A stretch of 49,793 nt of DNA from an uncultured Eubacterium sp. (GTDB taxonomy: Bacteria > Bacillota > Clostridia > Lachnospirales > Lachnospiraceae), in contig CAMUPC010000005.1 of the NCBI GenBank assembly GCA_947090545.1, positions 1 through 49,793 on the forward strand, written 5' to 3'. Positions 42,355-49,793 of the stretch are shown here, in pieces. A program made the position numbers and the translations under genes. Numbering within the stretch: position 1 is the first letter of the stretch; every line of letters begins with the position of its first letter. Under the pieces are notes generated by a model. It was not told where the DNA came from and made no database searches. It saw only the letters and a program-made list of their open reading frames with translations.

Positions 42355-43413
42355 ATGAAGATCGGATTACATGAGATCGGAGGGAATGCACCTGTTTATA
42401 TTATTGCAGAAATGTCAGCCAATCATACCGGAAGTTTAGAACATGCAAAAGAAATCATACATGCCGCAAAAGAGTCAGGTGCAGATGCTGTAAAAATACA
42501 GACCTATACACCAGATACGATGACGATAGACTGCGACAATCCATATTTTTATATATCCGATGGGATTTGGAAAGGTGATCATCTTTACAGTTTATATAAA
42601 AAAGCGTATACGCCATGGGAATGGCATCCTGTGTTAAAAGAAGAAACGCAGAAGCTTGATATGGATTTTTTTTCTACGCCTTTTGATCCGTCTTCTGTAG
42701 ATTTTTTGGAGGAGCTGGGTGTGGCATGTTATAAGATTGCTTCCTTTGAATTAACGGACCTTCCGCTGCTGCGTTATGCGGCATCAAAGGGGAAGCCTAT
42801 GATCCTGTCTACAGGAATGGCTGAATTATCAGAAATTGATGAAGCGGTAAGAGCTGTACGCAGTATGAGGAATCATCAATTGGCATTGCTTCGGTGTGCA
42901 AGTGCTTATCCGGCGATTACAGATGAGATGAATTTGCAGACAATCAAAAATATGCGAGAAATTTTTGAGGTTCCGATAGGATTATCAGACCATTCACAGG
43001 GATCTGTAGGTGCTGTTACGGCAGTAGCGTTAGGTGCAAAAATCATCGAAAAACATTTCTGCCTGAGCAGAACAATAAACGGGCCGGATGCTTCTTTTTC
43101 CATGGAGCCTGAAGAATTTGCCGATATGGTAAAAAATATCCGACAGGCAGAAAAAGCGATTGGCAGAGTCTGTTATGGTGCAACACAGCAAGAATCAGGC
43201 AGCCTGGCATTTCGCCGTTCTGTTTTTAGTGTAAAAGATATTAAAAAAGGCGAGATCATCTCACCAGAAAATATACGAATCATTCGTCCGGGATATGGCG
43301 TGCCGCCCAAATATTATCAGCAGATATTGGGCCAAAAAGCTTTAAAGGATATTCCACGCGGGACACCTTTACAGTTTGAAATGATTGGGGATCTTGCAGA
43401 GGATGAGAGGTGA
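42355..43413 (+). CDS. pseI: Pseudaminic acid synthase
   Basis: A 352-residue NeuB-family enzyme that condenses a 6-deoxy-diacetamido-hexose with phosphoenolpyruvate. It has IAEMSANHTGSLEHAKEII, VKIQTYTPDTMTIDCDNPYF (the PseI-type variant), YKIASFELTDLPLLRYAASK, GLSDHSQGSVGAVTAVALGA, and a C-terminal antifreeze-like SAF domain (RSVFSVKDIKKGEIISPENI ... RPGYGVPPKY). The DTMT/WKG...LYKKAYTPWEWH segment separates it from NeuB and LegI. The ATG follows a GGCGGTGG site. The gene is 42 nt behind pseF. Confidence 0.95.
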   Translation: MKIGLHEIGGNAPVYIIAEMSANHTGSLEHAKEIIHAAKESGADAVKIQTYTPDTMTIDCDNPYFYISDGIWKGDHLYSLYKKAYTPWEWHPVLKEETQKLDMDFFSTPFDPSSVDFLEELGVACYKIASFELTDLPLLRYAASKGKPMILSTGMAELSEIDEAVRAVRSMRNHQLALLRCASAYPAITDEMNLQTIKNMREIFEVPIGLSDHSQGSVGAVTAVALGAKIIEKHFCLSRTINGPDASFSMEPEEFADMVKNIRQAEKAIGRVCYGATQQESGSLAFRRSVFSVKDIKKGEIISPENIRIIRPGYGVPPKYYQQILGQKALKDIPRGTPLQFEMIGDLAEDER

Positions 43414-43419
43414 TGGATC

Positions 43420-43872
43420 ATGGATGCGTATCTGAGACTGGCAGGCCAGGAAGATATGGACTTGTTATTTTTATGGGCGAATGATCCTTCTGTGAGAAAA
43501 AATTCTTTTTCAGAAGATGAAATCCCATATGAAGAACACAGGCAATGGTACCAAACGCTTTTAACAGATCAAAAGCGCAGGCAGTATCTATATATTTGTA
43601 ACGGTATCCCAATGGGACAGGTGCGCATTTCCCTGTCGGAAGAGGATGCTGAAATCAGTTACAGCATAGGAAAAGAATATCGTGGAATGGGCCATGCAAA
43701 AAAGATGCTCCAGCTTTTACAGGAACAAGTACAGGAAGACTATCCGCATCTCAAACGTCTGAGCGCGAAGGTGAAGGCGGATAATACTCCTTCTCAAAGG
43801 GCTTTTTTGCATTTGGGTTATCAAAAAATATACGAAGTATATACAATGCCGTGCGGCTGCAAAGTGATCTAA
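43420..43872 (+). CDS. pseH: PseH-like GNAT acetyltransferase
   Basis: A 150-residue GNAT enzyme with MDAYLRLAGQEDMDLLFLWA, NDPSVRKNSFSEDEIPYEEH, RGMGHAKKMLQLLQEQV (acetyl-CoA loop) and VKADNTPSQRAFLHLGYQKI. Proteins of this type N-acetylate UDP-4-amino-altrosamine in pseudaminic acid synthesis. Its place directly after pseI supports that role. In some genomes the C-terminal GNAT is fused to PseG; here the PseG hydrolase part is absent. GAGAGGTGAT precedes the ATG. Confidence 0.8.
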   Translation: MDAYLRLAGQEDMDLLFLWANDPSVRKNSFSEDEIPYEEHRQWYQTLLTDQKRRQYLYICNGIPMGQVRISLSEEDAEISYSIGKEYRGMGHAKKMLQLLQEQVQEDYPHLKRLSAKVKADNTPSQRAFLHLGYQKIYEVYTMPCGCKVI

Positions 43873-43930
43873 TCAAAAAAATTGTTCAGATACTGGAAAA
43901 TGGGAAAAGGAAAAGAAAATGGATCGAAAA

Positions 43931-43968
43931 CCCAGACAGCATGTATTGAATGGATCATGCTGTCTGGG
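43931..43968. terminator. Bidirectional terminator between pseH and the LtaS-family gene
   Basis: A perfect 13-bp stem CCCAGACAGCATG (43931-43943) / CATGCTGTCTGGG (43956-43968). It is followed by TCTTTGTGCTGTTTT on the plus strand and TTTTCG on the minus strand. It lies between convergent genes. Confidence 0.85.
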
Positions 43969-44004
43969 GTCTTTGTGCTGTTTTAGTACTCTATTGCAAT
44001 ATTT

Positions 44005-46161
44005 CTATATCTCGTCAGCTTCATCTGCCGCAGCCTCATCCGCCCCATAATACATCATCGCATTTTCCGTAGTCCGAAAAATCGTATTGCTGGAACCAAC
44101 CTGGCAGACCTTAAGGATATCTCCTGTTTCCAATTCTTCTGCATAATCCGCAGGCAGGACAACCTGCTGGTCGGATACAAAGGTCGTTGGCATCTTCTCG
44201 TCATTGACATAAATGCGGCTCCAGTTCGTAAAGCAGTCGCCGTAGACCGAAAGGCTGTCGTCCGTGTTTTTGCGGTAGCTGTAAATATGCGTCTTGTCCA
44301 CGCCCATTTGCAGGTCGGAAGCAGGATATTTATCAATGCCGTCATAACAGTAGCGTTCTCCGTAGAGAATATCGTATTGCAGGTTTTCCAGCTTGCCCTG
44401 GTAGTCGTCGCTGTCGGTATCGTATTCGCCAGCCTGGTGGTACGTAAAGATCGTGCCCTCGTGGATGCCAGCCTGTTCTGTCGTATAGGCGAGGAGCTGG
44501 TAAGCGGCAAGGTCTGCGTCTTTTTGCTCCATGCCGAAGTTGTTCCAGGTTGTGTACTGGGTCTTGAAAATATCGCCGGATTTTAAGTCCTCATCCGTAA
44601 GCCCCATCGTCGGCAGATGGTCGCCGAACAGGACGAGGATCGTCTTTTCGTCGCGCTCAGAGAGCATATCCGTGAGGTTTTTGATAAATTTGTCGACCTC
44701 GTGGATCTGGTTGACGTAGTATTCCCACTGGTTGTTTTTTTCTTCTGTTTCTGCACCGGATACTTTGATTTCCGGGTTTGTCAGGATTTTTTCCTCAGGA
44801 TAGCTGCCGTGCCCCTGTACGGTGATCGTATAGACAAAGTCAGCCTGATCCGGTGTGGAATCCAGTGCCTTTTCGGTTTCGCTGATCAGGATATCGTCGG
44901 TCGGCCAGGAGCCAAGCGGCGTATATTCCTGAATGTTCATCAGCTCTTTGCTCGTAAAGGTGTCGAAGCCGAACTGGGAAAATGCGTTGGCACGGCTGTA
45001 AAAGTTGCCGCCGTTGTTGTGGACGACATGTGTGCCGTATCCGAGCGCGGACAGGTCAGAGGCGATGCTTTCGCAGTCGGTTTCTTTTAAAATCGTTTTG
45101 TACGGATATTCGCCCGTGCCGAAAAACCGCAGGTTCATGCCCGTTAATACTTCAAACTCCGAGTTAGCTGTGCCGGCGCCGACGACAGGTACGGTCAGGT
45201 AGCCGGATGTATAGCTATCGGATAACGCCCGAAAGTTCGGGATCGGGTCTTTGGACAGCTTTAGGAAATTAATTTCCGTCGGGTCCATAAAGGATTCGAG
45301 CAGTACGCAGATGACGTTTGGCTGTTCTTTGCTGTCCAAGCCAGAGGAATCGGATACTACCCCGCCGGATTTAGCAACTGTATAGGAAGAAGCCGTTTCC
45401 TTTGCCTGCGCGACCGTCTGTGTTATTTCTTTGATTTTGGATTCGGAATAATCCGAAGGCTTGCTCATGCCGCGGTCCATCACGCTGGAGGAAAAGCCGT
45501 ATACAAAACCATAGTCAGAATAGCCTTGTGCGATATTGGCAAAATAAGAAGCCATCTGCTCGGAATTATGTGCCATTGTGGTAGCGGCAGACATTAATAC
45601 CCCCATGCCTGCGCAGAAGCATACCGCGCGTACCTTATGCGGATGTCCCTGGAATTTTGGCCCTTTTAAAGCAAATACAACGAGAAATACGATAAGGAAG
45701 CCAAGTAAGATGATGACGCATATTTCCTGTGTTTTTGTGAAATACTGTGTATTAGTCATTGTCAAAAGGTCTGAAATGCATTTTAAGTCGGTGTACCCAA
45801 ACGGCGTCACCCGCTGGGACAGCACGCAGCCGTTAATAATGCCGAGCAGCAGCCAAAAGCAGCTTACAATAATGCGCATCAGCATTCTGCGGCGGAATAA
45901 GTAAACGACTGACATTGTAAAAAAGATAATCAGCGCGTTAAAGAAAAACGCGAACGCATGGCTGCTTAAAAAGGTACATGCATCGATCAGGGAACGCCTG
46001 GAGCATACTTCAATAACAAATACAAGCATACAGGCAAGCAGCGCATGGAACAGCAGTGAGTAGCGGTTAAAAAAAGCGACCTGGCGGCTGTAGTCCCGTT
46101 TTTGCCTGTCTGTCGCGGCAGCAGCTTTCTTTTTCCATATATTTTGAACTATTGTTTTCAT
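44005..46161 (-). CDS. LtaS-family sulfatase-fold membrane enzyme
   Basis: A 718-residue protein with five N-terminal membrane helices (about 34-200) and an outer alkaline-phosphatase-fold domain. It has Glu289 in VLLESFMDP, catalytic Thr331 in VGAGTANSEFEVLTG, VQGHGSYPEE, and the metal pair in LVLFGDHLPTMG, all as in LtaS. LtaS polymerises glycerol phosphate from phosphatidylglycerol into lipoteichoic acid; relatives are phosphoglycerol transferases that decorate glycans. The long extra C-terminus (about 600-718) is unusual and could bind a different acceptor. AAGGAGG lies 12 nt before the ATG. Confidence 0.9.
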   Translation of the reverse strand: MKTIVQNIWKKKAAAATDRQKRDYSRQVAFFNRYSLLFHALLACMLVFVIEVCSRRSLIDACTFLSSHAFAFFFNALIIFFTMSVVYLFRRRMLMRIIVSCFWLLLGIINGCVLSQRVTPFGYTDLKCISDLLTMTNTQYFTKTQEICVIILLGFLIVFLVVFALKGPKFQGHPHKVRAVCFCAGMGVLMSAATTMAHNSEQMASYFANIAQGYSDYGFVYGFSSSVMDRGMSKPSDYSESKIKEITQTVAQAKETASSYTVAKSGGVVSDSSGLDSKEQPNVICVLLESFMDPTEINFLKLSKDPIPNFRALSDSYTSGYLTVPVVGAGTANSEFEVLTGMNLRFFGTGEYPYKTILKETDCESIASDLSALGYGTHVVHNNGGNFYSRANAFSQFGFDTFTSKELMNIQEYTPLGSWPTDDILISETEKALDSTPDQADFVYTITVQGHGSYPEEKILTNPEIKVSGAETEEKNNQWEYYVNQIHEVDKFIKNLTDMLSERDEKTILVLFGDHLPTMGLTDEDLKSGDIFKTQYTTWNNFGMEQKDADLAAYQLLAYTTEQAGIHEGTIFTYHQAGEYDTDSDDYQGKLENLQYDILYGERYCYDGIDKYPASDLQMGVDKTHIYSYRKNTDDSLSVYGDCFTNWSRIYVNDEKMPTTFVSDQQVVLPADYAEELETGDILKVCQVGSSNTIFRTTENAMMYYGADEAAADEADEI

Positions 46162-46200
46162 AAATACGGAATACCTCCTTACGAAAAATTCTTAACTTAC

Positions 46201-46221
46201 TTTATTCTGACTGAGAATAAA
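46201..46221. promoter_or_regulatory. Palindrome upstream of the LtaS-family gene
   Basis: TTTATTCT-GACTG-AGAATAAA, an 8-bp perfect inverted repeat 40 nt before the ATG. On the minus strand a weak promoter TTGATT-N17-TATTTT overlaps it, so it is a candidate operator. The rest of 46222-46333 is AT-rich and holds another weak promoter-like TATAAT at 46294-46299. Confidence 0.45.
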
Positions 46222-46333
46222 ATATATCCTATTGGGCAAAAAATCAATCGGTAAAAATCATAAAAAAATCTTAAGATTTACTTAAATTCGGGATATAATG
46301 AATAATCCCGGCAGAGAATGAAGTGAAATTGCC

Positions 46334-46362
46334 TTGAAACGCCGCTGTCAGTGCGTTATAAT
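46334..46362 (+). promoter_or_regulatory. Promoter of the proline-rich protein gene
   Basis: TTGAAA (46334-46339), 17-nt spacer, TATAAT (46357-46362). The leader to the GTG at 46500 would be about 130 nt and includes small stems such as GGAAC...GTTCC. The leader's role is unknown. Confidence 0.75.
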
Positions 46363-46499
46363 CATCTATAATTGCTGTTGGAATGCCAGAATCTGCCTGC
46401 GTTGGCAGCGGTTATCAGGCATTTACGAACGGCTGTACCTAGGAACCAGTTTGTTCCCGCCGCATATACTGTTATTAACGAAATGCAGGAGACAGACGC

Positions 46500-47087
46500 G
46501 TGGATTATAAGCAGGAACAGTTTATGCGTATGCAGCAGTACCAATATGCGCCCAAAATGCCGTTTTATATGAGCTATCCAGTCCAGAATGTTTTTGTGGC
46601 TGAGATGGAATATGAACGCGATATGGAGCGCATGAAGGAGCTGTATCCAGAAGATGCGAAACGGATTCTAAAGCTTGTTGAGGAAGAATGCGACAAGCTG
46701 GAATACGAAGGCAGCATGATGTTTGACGAATATCCTGACCGGGTAATGTTAAAGGTAATCTGCGACAGAATCTATCAGAAGGCGAAAGAAGCCCAGGAGG
46801 AGCCGGAGAAAGAGCTGGAAGCAAAGGAACTGGAAGCCGGACAGGTCGAAGCGCTTGACTACAGGGGCAATCCGGGAAGGCCTCCGGGACCGCCTCCAGG
46901 ATGGGGACCGCCGCCACCACCTCCAGGGCCTCCGGGATGGGGGCCGCAGCCTCCGGGATGGCGTCCGCCGCCACCACCGCCGCCACCGCCAAACCGCCCG
47001 GGACTGGGCAATTTGATCGAGGTGCTGCTCTACAATGAGATGTACCAAAGGCGATGCAGGCATAACCGCTGCCGCCGGATGTGGTAG
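46500..47087 (+). CDS. Unknown protein with proline-rich C-terminal region
   Basis: A 195-residue protein of unknown function. Residues 1-120 are Met/Tyr-rich at first (MRMQQYQYAPKMPFYMSYPV), then an acidic helical segment with EEECDKLEYEGSMMFDEYPD. Residues 125-167 are almost only Pro, Gly and Trp (PPGWGPPPPPPGPPGW type). The C-terminus ends in a Cys/His/Arg-rich tail. There is no signal peptide or membrane helix. The start is GTG with AGGAG 8 nt upstream. It resembles unnamed conserved proteins of Lachnospiraceae; a structural or spore-coat-like role is possible but not shown. Confidence 0.8.
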   Translation: MDYKQEQFMRMQQYQYAPKMPFYMSYPVQNVFVAEMEYERDMERMKELYPEDAKRILKLVEEECDKLEYEGSMMFDEYPDRVMLKVICDRIYQKAKEAQEEPEKELEAKELEAGQVEALDYRGNPGRPPGPPPGWGPPPPPPGPPGWGPQPPGWRPPPPPPPPPNRPGLGNLIEVLLYNEMYQRRCRHNRCRRMW

Positions 47088-47183
47088 ACAGGGCAAAAAG
47101 AAAACTACCTGTGGGGGCGCGCTTTGGCGCTGCTTTCACAGGCTCGTTTGATCTACATAAATGATACGAAAGGAAAGAGACAG

Positions 47184-49688
47184 ATGAAGAGAGGATTAAT
47201 CAAGGCAGCAGTGCTATCGCTGATATTTATTGTAACACTGCTGATTACCGGGCGTGTTACGAATAAAAACCAATTGGATTTGACGACGGAGATGGAGCCG
47301 CCCACGCTGCCGGTTATTGTGCTGTTTAATGACAATCAGCAGATCAATGAACTGCATGGGTATACGTCTCCGATGAACGCGGTCGGGATGCGCGATACGA
47401 TTACGCCGCTTTCCAGCAGCAGGGAGGTTCCGTTGCAGATCCGCACATATGGCTACCAGATCGACGCGGTTTCCTACGAGATCCGCAGTATCGACGGGGA
47501 ACGGCTGATCTCAGACGGAAATATTACGTCCTATGAAGAAAAAGACGGACAGATACGGACAAGCGTCCCGGTGCAGAGCCTGCTTGAGCAGTCCAGAGAA
47601 TATATTTTGACCTTAAAGCTCAGGCAGGAGGAAGCCACATGCTATTATTATACACGGATCGCGGATGCCAGGGACTGCTATGTGGCTGAGTGTGTCAGAT
47701 TTGCGCAGCAGATCAGCGATGCTACGTTTAAAGAGACGCCGGATGAGCTGACATCTTATTGGGAGCCAAATGCAGCAGGCGATAATTCGACGCTTCACAA
47801 GGTCACGATCCACTCCAGCCTGGCGCAGGCAAACTGGGCAGATTTTTCATGTGACAGGCTGAGCGCCCCGGTGCCCTCGCTCAAGGAGATGAACAGCTCC
47901 TATAACGTGATCGTGCTGAATTATGTAGTAACGTCCAAGGGGAATAACGCAGAGCAGGAGTACTATAATGTAGAAGAATACTACCGTATCCGGTATACAA
48001 ATGAGCGGATGTACCTGCTGAATTTTGAGAGGACGATGAACCAGATTTTTCGCGGGGAAAATGATTTCCTGTATGAAAATTACTTACAGCTTGGTATCCG
48101 CTCCAAGGAAGTGGAATATATGCAGAACGAGTCCGGTACCGTGACCTGCTTTGTACAGGAAGGCGACCTGTGGAGCTATAACCAGTCGTTTCACCGTCTT
48201 GCGGAAGTATTCAGCTTTCGCGGGCACGAAGGGATGGAAGTGCGTGAAAATAATATGCAGCACGATATACGGATTTTGAATGTGGATGAGGCGGGCGACA
48301 TTGATTATGTCGTCTATGGCTACATGAACCGGGGCATCCACGAGGGGGAAGTCGGGATCAGCTTTATCCACTATGCAAGCCAGGCGAATACGAATGAGGA
48401 AAAGCTGTTTTTATCGTTTGACAAATCGTATCAGGTGTTGCAGGCAGAGCTTGGAAAGCTGCTGTATGAAAATACGGCGGGCGACATTTACCTGCTGTTT
48501 AACGGTACGGTCTATCATATGAACCTGGCGTCAATGGAGATGGAGGAGGTCGCGTCAGGGCTTGACGATGATACGTATGCGGTTTCCGAATCCAACCAGT
48601 ATTTTGCATGGATTTCTGACCGGGATTCCAGAGAGATTTCCGTGATGGACTTAGAGACGGCAAAAGTCCAGAAAATTGCCGCAAAAGAAGGCAGGTCGCT
48701 GCGCGTGCTCGGATTTTTGGAGGAGGACCTGGTGTACGGGCTTGCGGCGGACAAGCACAGGGCAGGCGGCATGGCGGGCATCCGCCAGACGCCGATGTAT
48801 GCGCTGCGCATCGTAAATGCGTCCAATATGGAAGTGCTGAAAAAATATCGGAAAAAAGGATATTTTATTGACAGCGTGGAGTTCCATAACGGCGTCCTTA
48901 TGATACAGCGCCTGGTCGCCGGAGAAGGCGGTTATGCACAGACACAGCAGGATTCCATTGTAAACCGCAGCCAGGACAATGAGGAGCACAGGATTGTCCA
49001 TACAACCGTTACAGAGGTAAAGCAGACGCAGGTACAGCTTGCCTTAAACGAGATGAAAAAAGAGACGCCGCCCGCTTATGTGGCTGCAAAGCAGATCTTA
49101 AACCAGGAGGACCGCAATATGAGCCTGAAAACGGCACAGGAGCAGCCTGCTTACTTTGCATATGCAGCGGGCAGGGTAGAGACGGCAACGACAGACCTTG
49201 CAGAAGCAATCCGCAGCGCCGATGAGCATATGGGGGTTGTCGTGGATGAAAAGCAGAACTATATCTGGAAGCGTGCGCGCAAAAATATCCAGATGCCATT
49301 GGAGGTACAGCCTTCGGACGCGGACGCAGGCGCATCGCCGGCAGCAAAATGCGTCAGTGCGATTCTGCGGCATGAAGGCATTGAAGTCAGCGCCGGGGAG
49401 CTGCTTGACAGGGGGGATACGCCGCAGGAGATTTTGGAGACGTTGTTGTCTGAGCGGCAGGTGATTTGTGTAGAGGGGTGTTCGCTTTCTCAGGTATTGT
49501 ATTATGTGAGTTGCGGTACGCCGGTGCTTGCTGCGGCGGGAGCACAGGGGACGATGCTTGTGACGGGGTATGATGCGCTGAATGTGTGGCTGTATGATGC
49601 GCAGGCTGGGGTGGTTGTTAAGAGTACGATGGAGGAGGCACAGGAGAAGCTGCGCGGTGCTGGGGGGATTTATATTGCGGTGCAGTGA
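47184..49688 (+). CDS. Large membrane-anchored protein with degenerate C39-peptidase-like C-terminus
   Basis: An 834-residue protein. One N-terminal membrane helix (about 5-22) is followed by a long outer region of beta-rich sequence (about 60-620) and then a helical linker. Residues about 700-834 (SPAAKCVSAILRHEGIEVSA ... VTGYDALNVWLYDAQ) have the outline of a papain-like C39 domain, but the usual CGP and the His before VTGYD are absent, so it is probably not a protease. The ATG at 47184 follows AAAGGAAAGA; the longer reading from 47124 adds 20 unlikely residues. Function unknown; binding or envelope maintenance is a guess. Confidence 0.8.
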   Translation: MKRGLIKAAVLSLIFIVTLLITGRVTNKNQLDLTTEMEPPTLPVIVLFNDNQQINELHGYTSPMNAVGMRDTITPLSSSREVPLQIRTYGYQIDAVSYEIRSIDGERLISDGNITSYEEKDGQIRTSVPVQSLLEQSREYILTLKLRQEEATCYYYTRIADARDCYVAECVRFAQQISDATFKETPDELTSYWEPNAAGDNSTLHKVTIHSSLAQANWADFSCDRLSAPVPSLKEMNSSYNVIVLNYVVTSKGNNAEQEYYNVEEYYRIRYTNERMYLLNFERTMNQIFRGENDFLYENYLQLGIRSKEVEYMQNESGTVTCFVQEGDLWSYNQSFHRLAEVFSFRGHEGMEVRENNMQHDIRILNVDEAGDIDYVVYGYMNRGIHEGEVGISFIHYASQANTNEEKLFLSFDKSYQVLQAELGKLLYENTAGDIYLLFNGTVYHMNLASMEMEEVASGLDDDTYAVSESNQYFAWISDRDSREISVMDLETAKVQKIAAKEGRSLRVLGFLEEDLVYGLAADKHRAGGMAGIRQTPMYALRIVNASNMEVLKKYRKKGYFIDSVEFHNGVLMIQRLVAGEGGYAQTQQDSIVNRSQDNEEHRIVHTTVTEVKQTQVQLALNEMKKETPPAYVAAKQILNQEDRNMSLKTAQEQPAYFAYAAGRVETATTDLAEAIRSADEHMGVVVDEKQNYIWKRARKNIQMPLEVQPSDADAGASPAAKCVSAILRHEGIEVSAGELLDRGDTPQEILETLLSERQVICVEGCSLSQVLYYVSCGTPVLAAAGAQGTMLVTGYDALNVWLYDAQAGVVVKSTMEEAQEKLRGAGGIYIAVQ

Positions 49689-49720
49689 GGGGTGTGCTGG
49701 ATGCTGGGGGATTGGAGATG

Positions 49721-49793
49721 GGGACGCTGGGAGAGGGAATTGGCACGCCCTGGCTGCGTCCGTTCCAGAAGGTTAAGAAGCTCTAAGCATCCT
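49721..49793 (-). repeat. GC-rich intergenic repeat, right copy (cut by the window end)
   Basis: Similar to the reverse complement of 32-104, with the first 10 nt identical and the last 24 nt nearly so (ending CTAAGCATCCT). It follows the last gene by 32 nt. It may continue past the window. Confidence 0.5.

Noticed and set aside
44287-45904. Plus-strand ORFs inside the LtaS-family gene
   Set aside because: They are antisense shadows of a complete minus-strand gene with intact catalytic motifs.
47108-47142. Stem CCTGTG...CACAGG as a plus-strand terminator of the proline-rich gene
   Set aside because: No T-run follows on the plus strand; only the reverse direction has T-rich sequence, where no gene ends. 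Left unassigned.
1-49793. CRISPR arrays, tRNA and rRNA genes, prophage or insertion-sequence transposase genes
   Set aside because: No regularly spaced repeats, cloverleaf or rRNA-like segments, or complete transposase/integrase frames were seen on either strand.

Overview
The window looks like chromosomal DNA of a motile, anaerobic, Gram-positive clostridium, most likely a Lachnospiraceae member. The reasons are strong AGGAGG-type ribosome sites, moderate-to-low GC, a CsrA-flagellin pair behind a sigma-28 promoter, a class III fructose-1,6-bisphosphatase, a membrane LtaS-type synthase and a Maf flagellin glycosyltransferase. The family assignment is an inference from gene content; no rRNA or tRNA gene was seen.

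Positions 1-585 are non-coding and hold two perfect 28-bp inverted repeats (180-207 and 490-517) around an AT-rich segment, a layout like an invertible control region. From 586 to about 29020 there is one large, nearly gap-free plus-strand surface-glycan locus. It encodes an XRE regulator, four GT4-type glycosyltransferase genes, a Wzm/Wzt (TagGH-like) exporter, a coiled-coil FkbM methyltransferase, Gmd/Rmd (GDP-D-rhamnose), two GT-C-like membrane proteins, WecE/WecD-like enzymes (dTDP-Fuc4NAc type), two further methyltransferases, an ArnC-like GT2 with two ArnE/ArnF-like half-flippases, a DPM1-like GT2, and Ugd plus UXS (UDP-xylose). Inside it sits an unusual acyl module: AMP-ligase, LuxE-like, LuxC-like, SDR, acyl carrier protein and GNAT. 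The ligase is frameshifted at a run of ten Gs, and a methyltransferase in the same locus carries an in-frame run of nine Gs. I read this as a phase-variable polysaccharide whose acyl decoration is OFF in this copy.

Positions 29100-31100 hold small remnant ORFs and an AbiE type IV toxin-antitoxin pair whose toxin has lost an internal segment and its reading frame. Then come fbp (31178-33070) with its own promoter and terminator, a truncated group II intron 5' piece, and a compact candidate type I toxin-antitoxin unit (27-residue membrane peptide, SD-masking hairpin, convergent antisense promoter).

Positions 33998-43872 form a flagellin and flagellin-glycosylation island: sigma-28 promoter, divergent CsrA, flagellin with a canonical CsrA hairpin in its leader, a small unknown protein, Maf, PseB, a WbpG/PseA-type amidotransferase with its own HisH and HisF paralogues, PseF, PseI and a PseH-like GNAT. 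The expected product is an acetamidino-pseudaminic-acid-type sugar on flagellin. PseC and PseG are not in the window, and pseF appears to have lost its ATG (ATA in its place).

The right end has a minus-strand LtaS-family gene, a proline-rich protein and an 834-residue membrane-anchored protein with a degenerate peptidase-like C-terminus. Diverged copies of one GC-rich repeat lie in opposite orientation at the two window ends.
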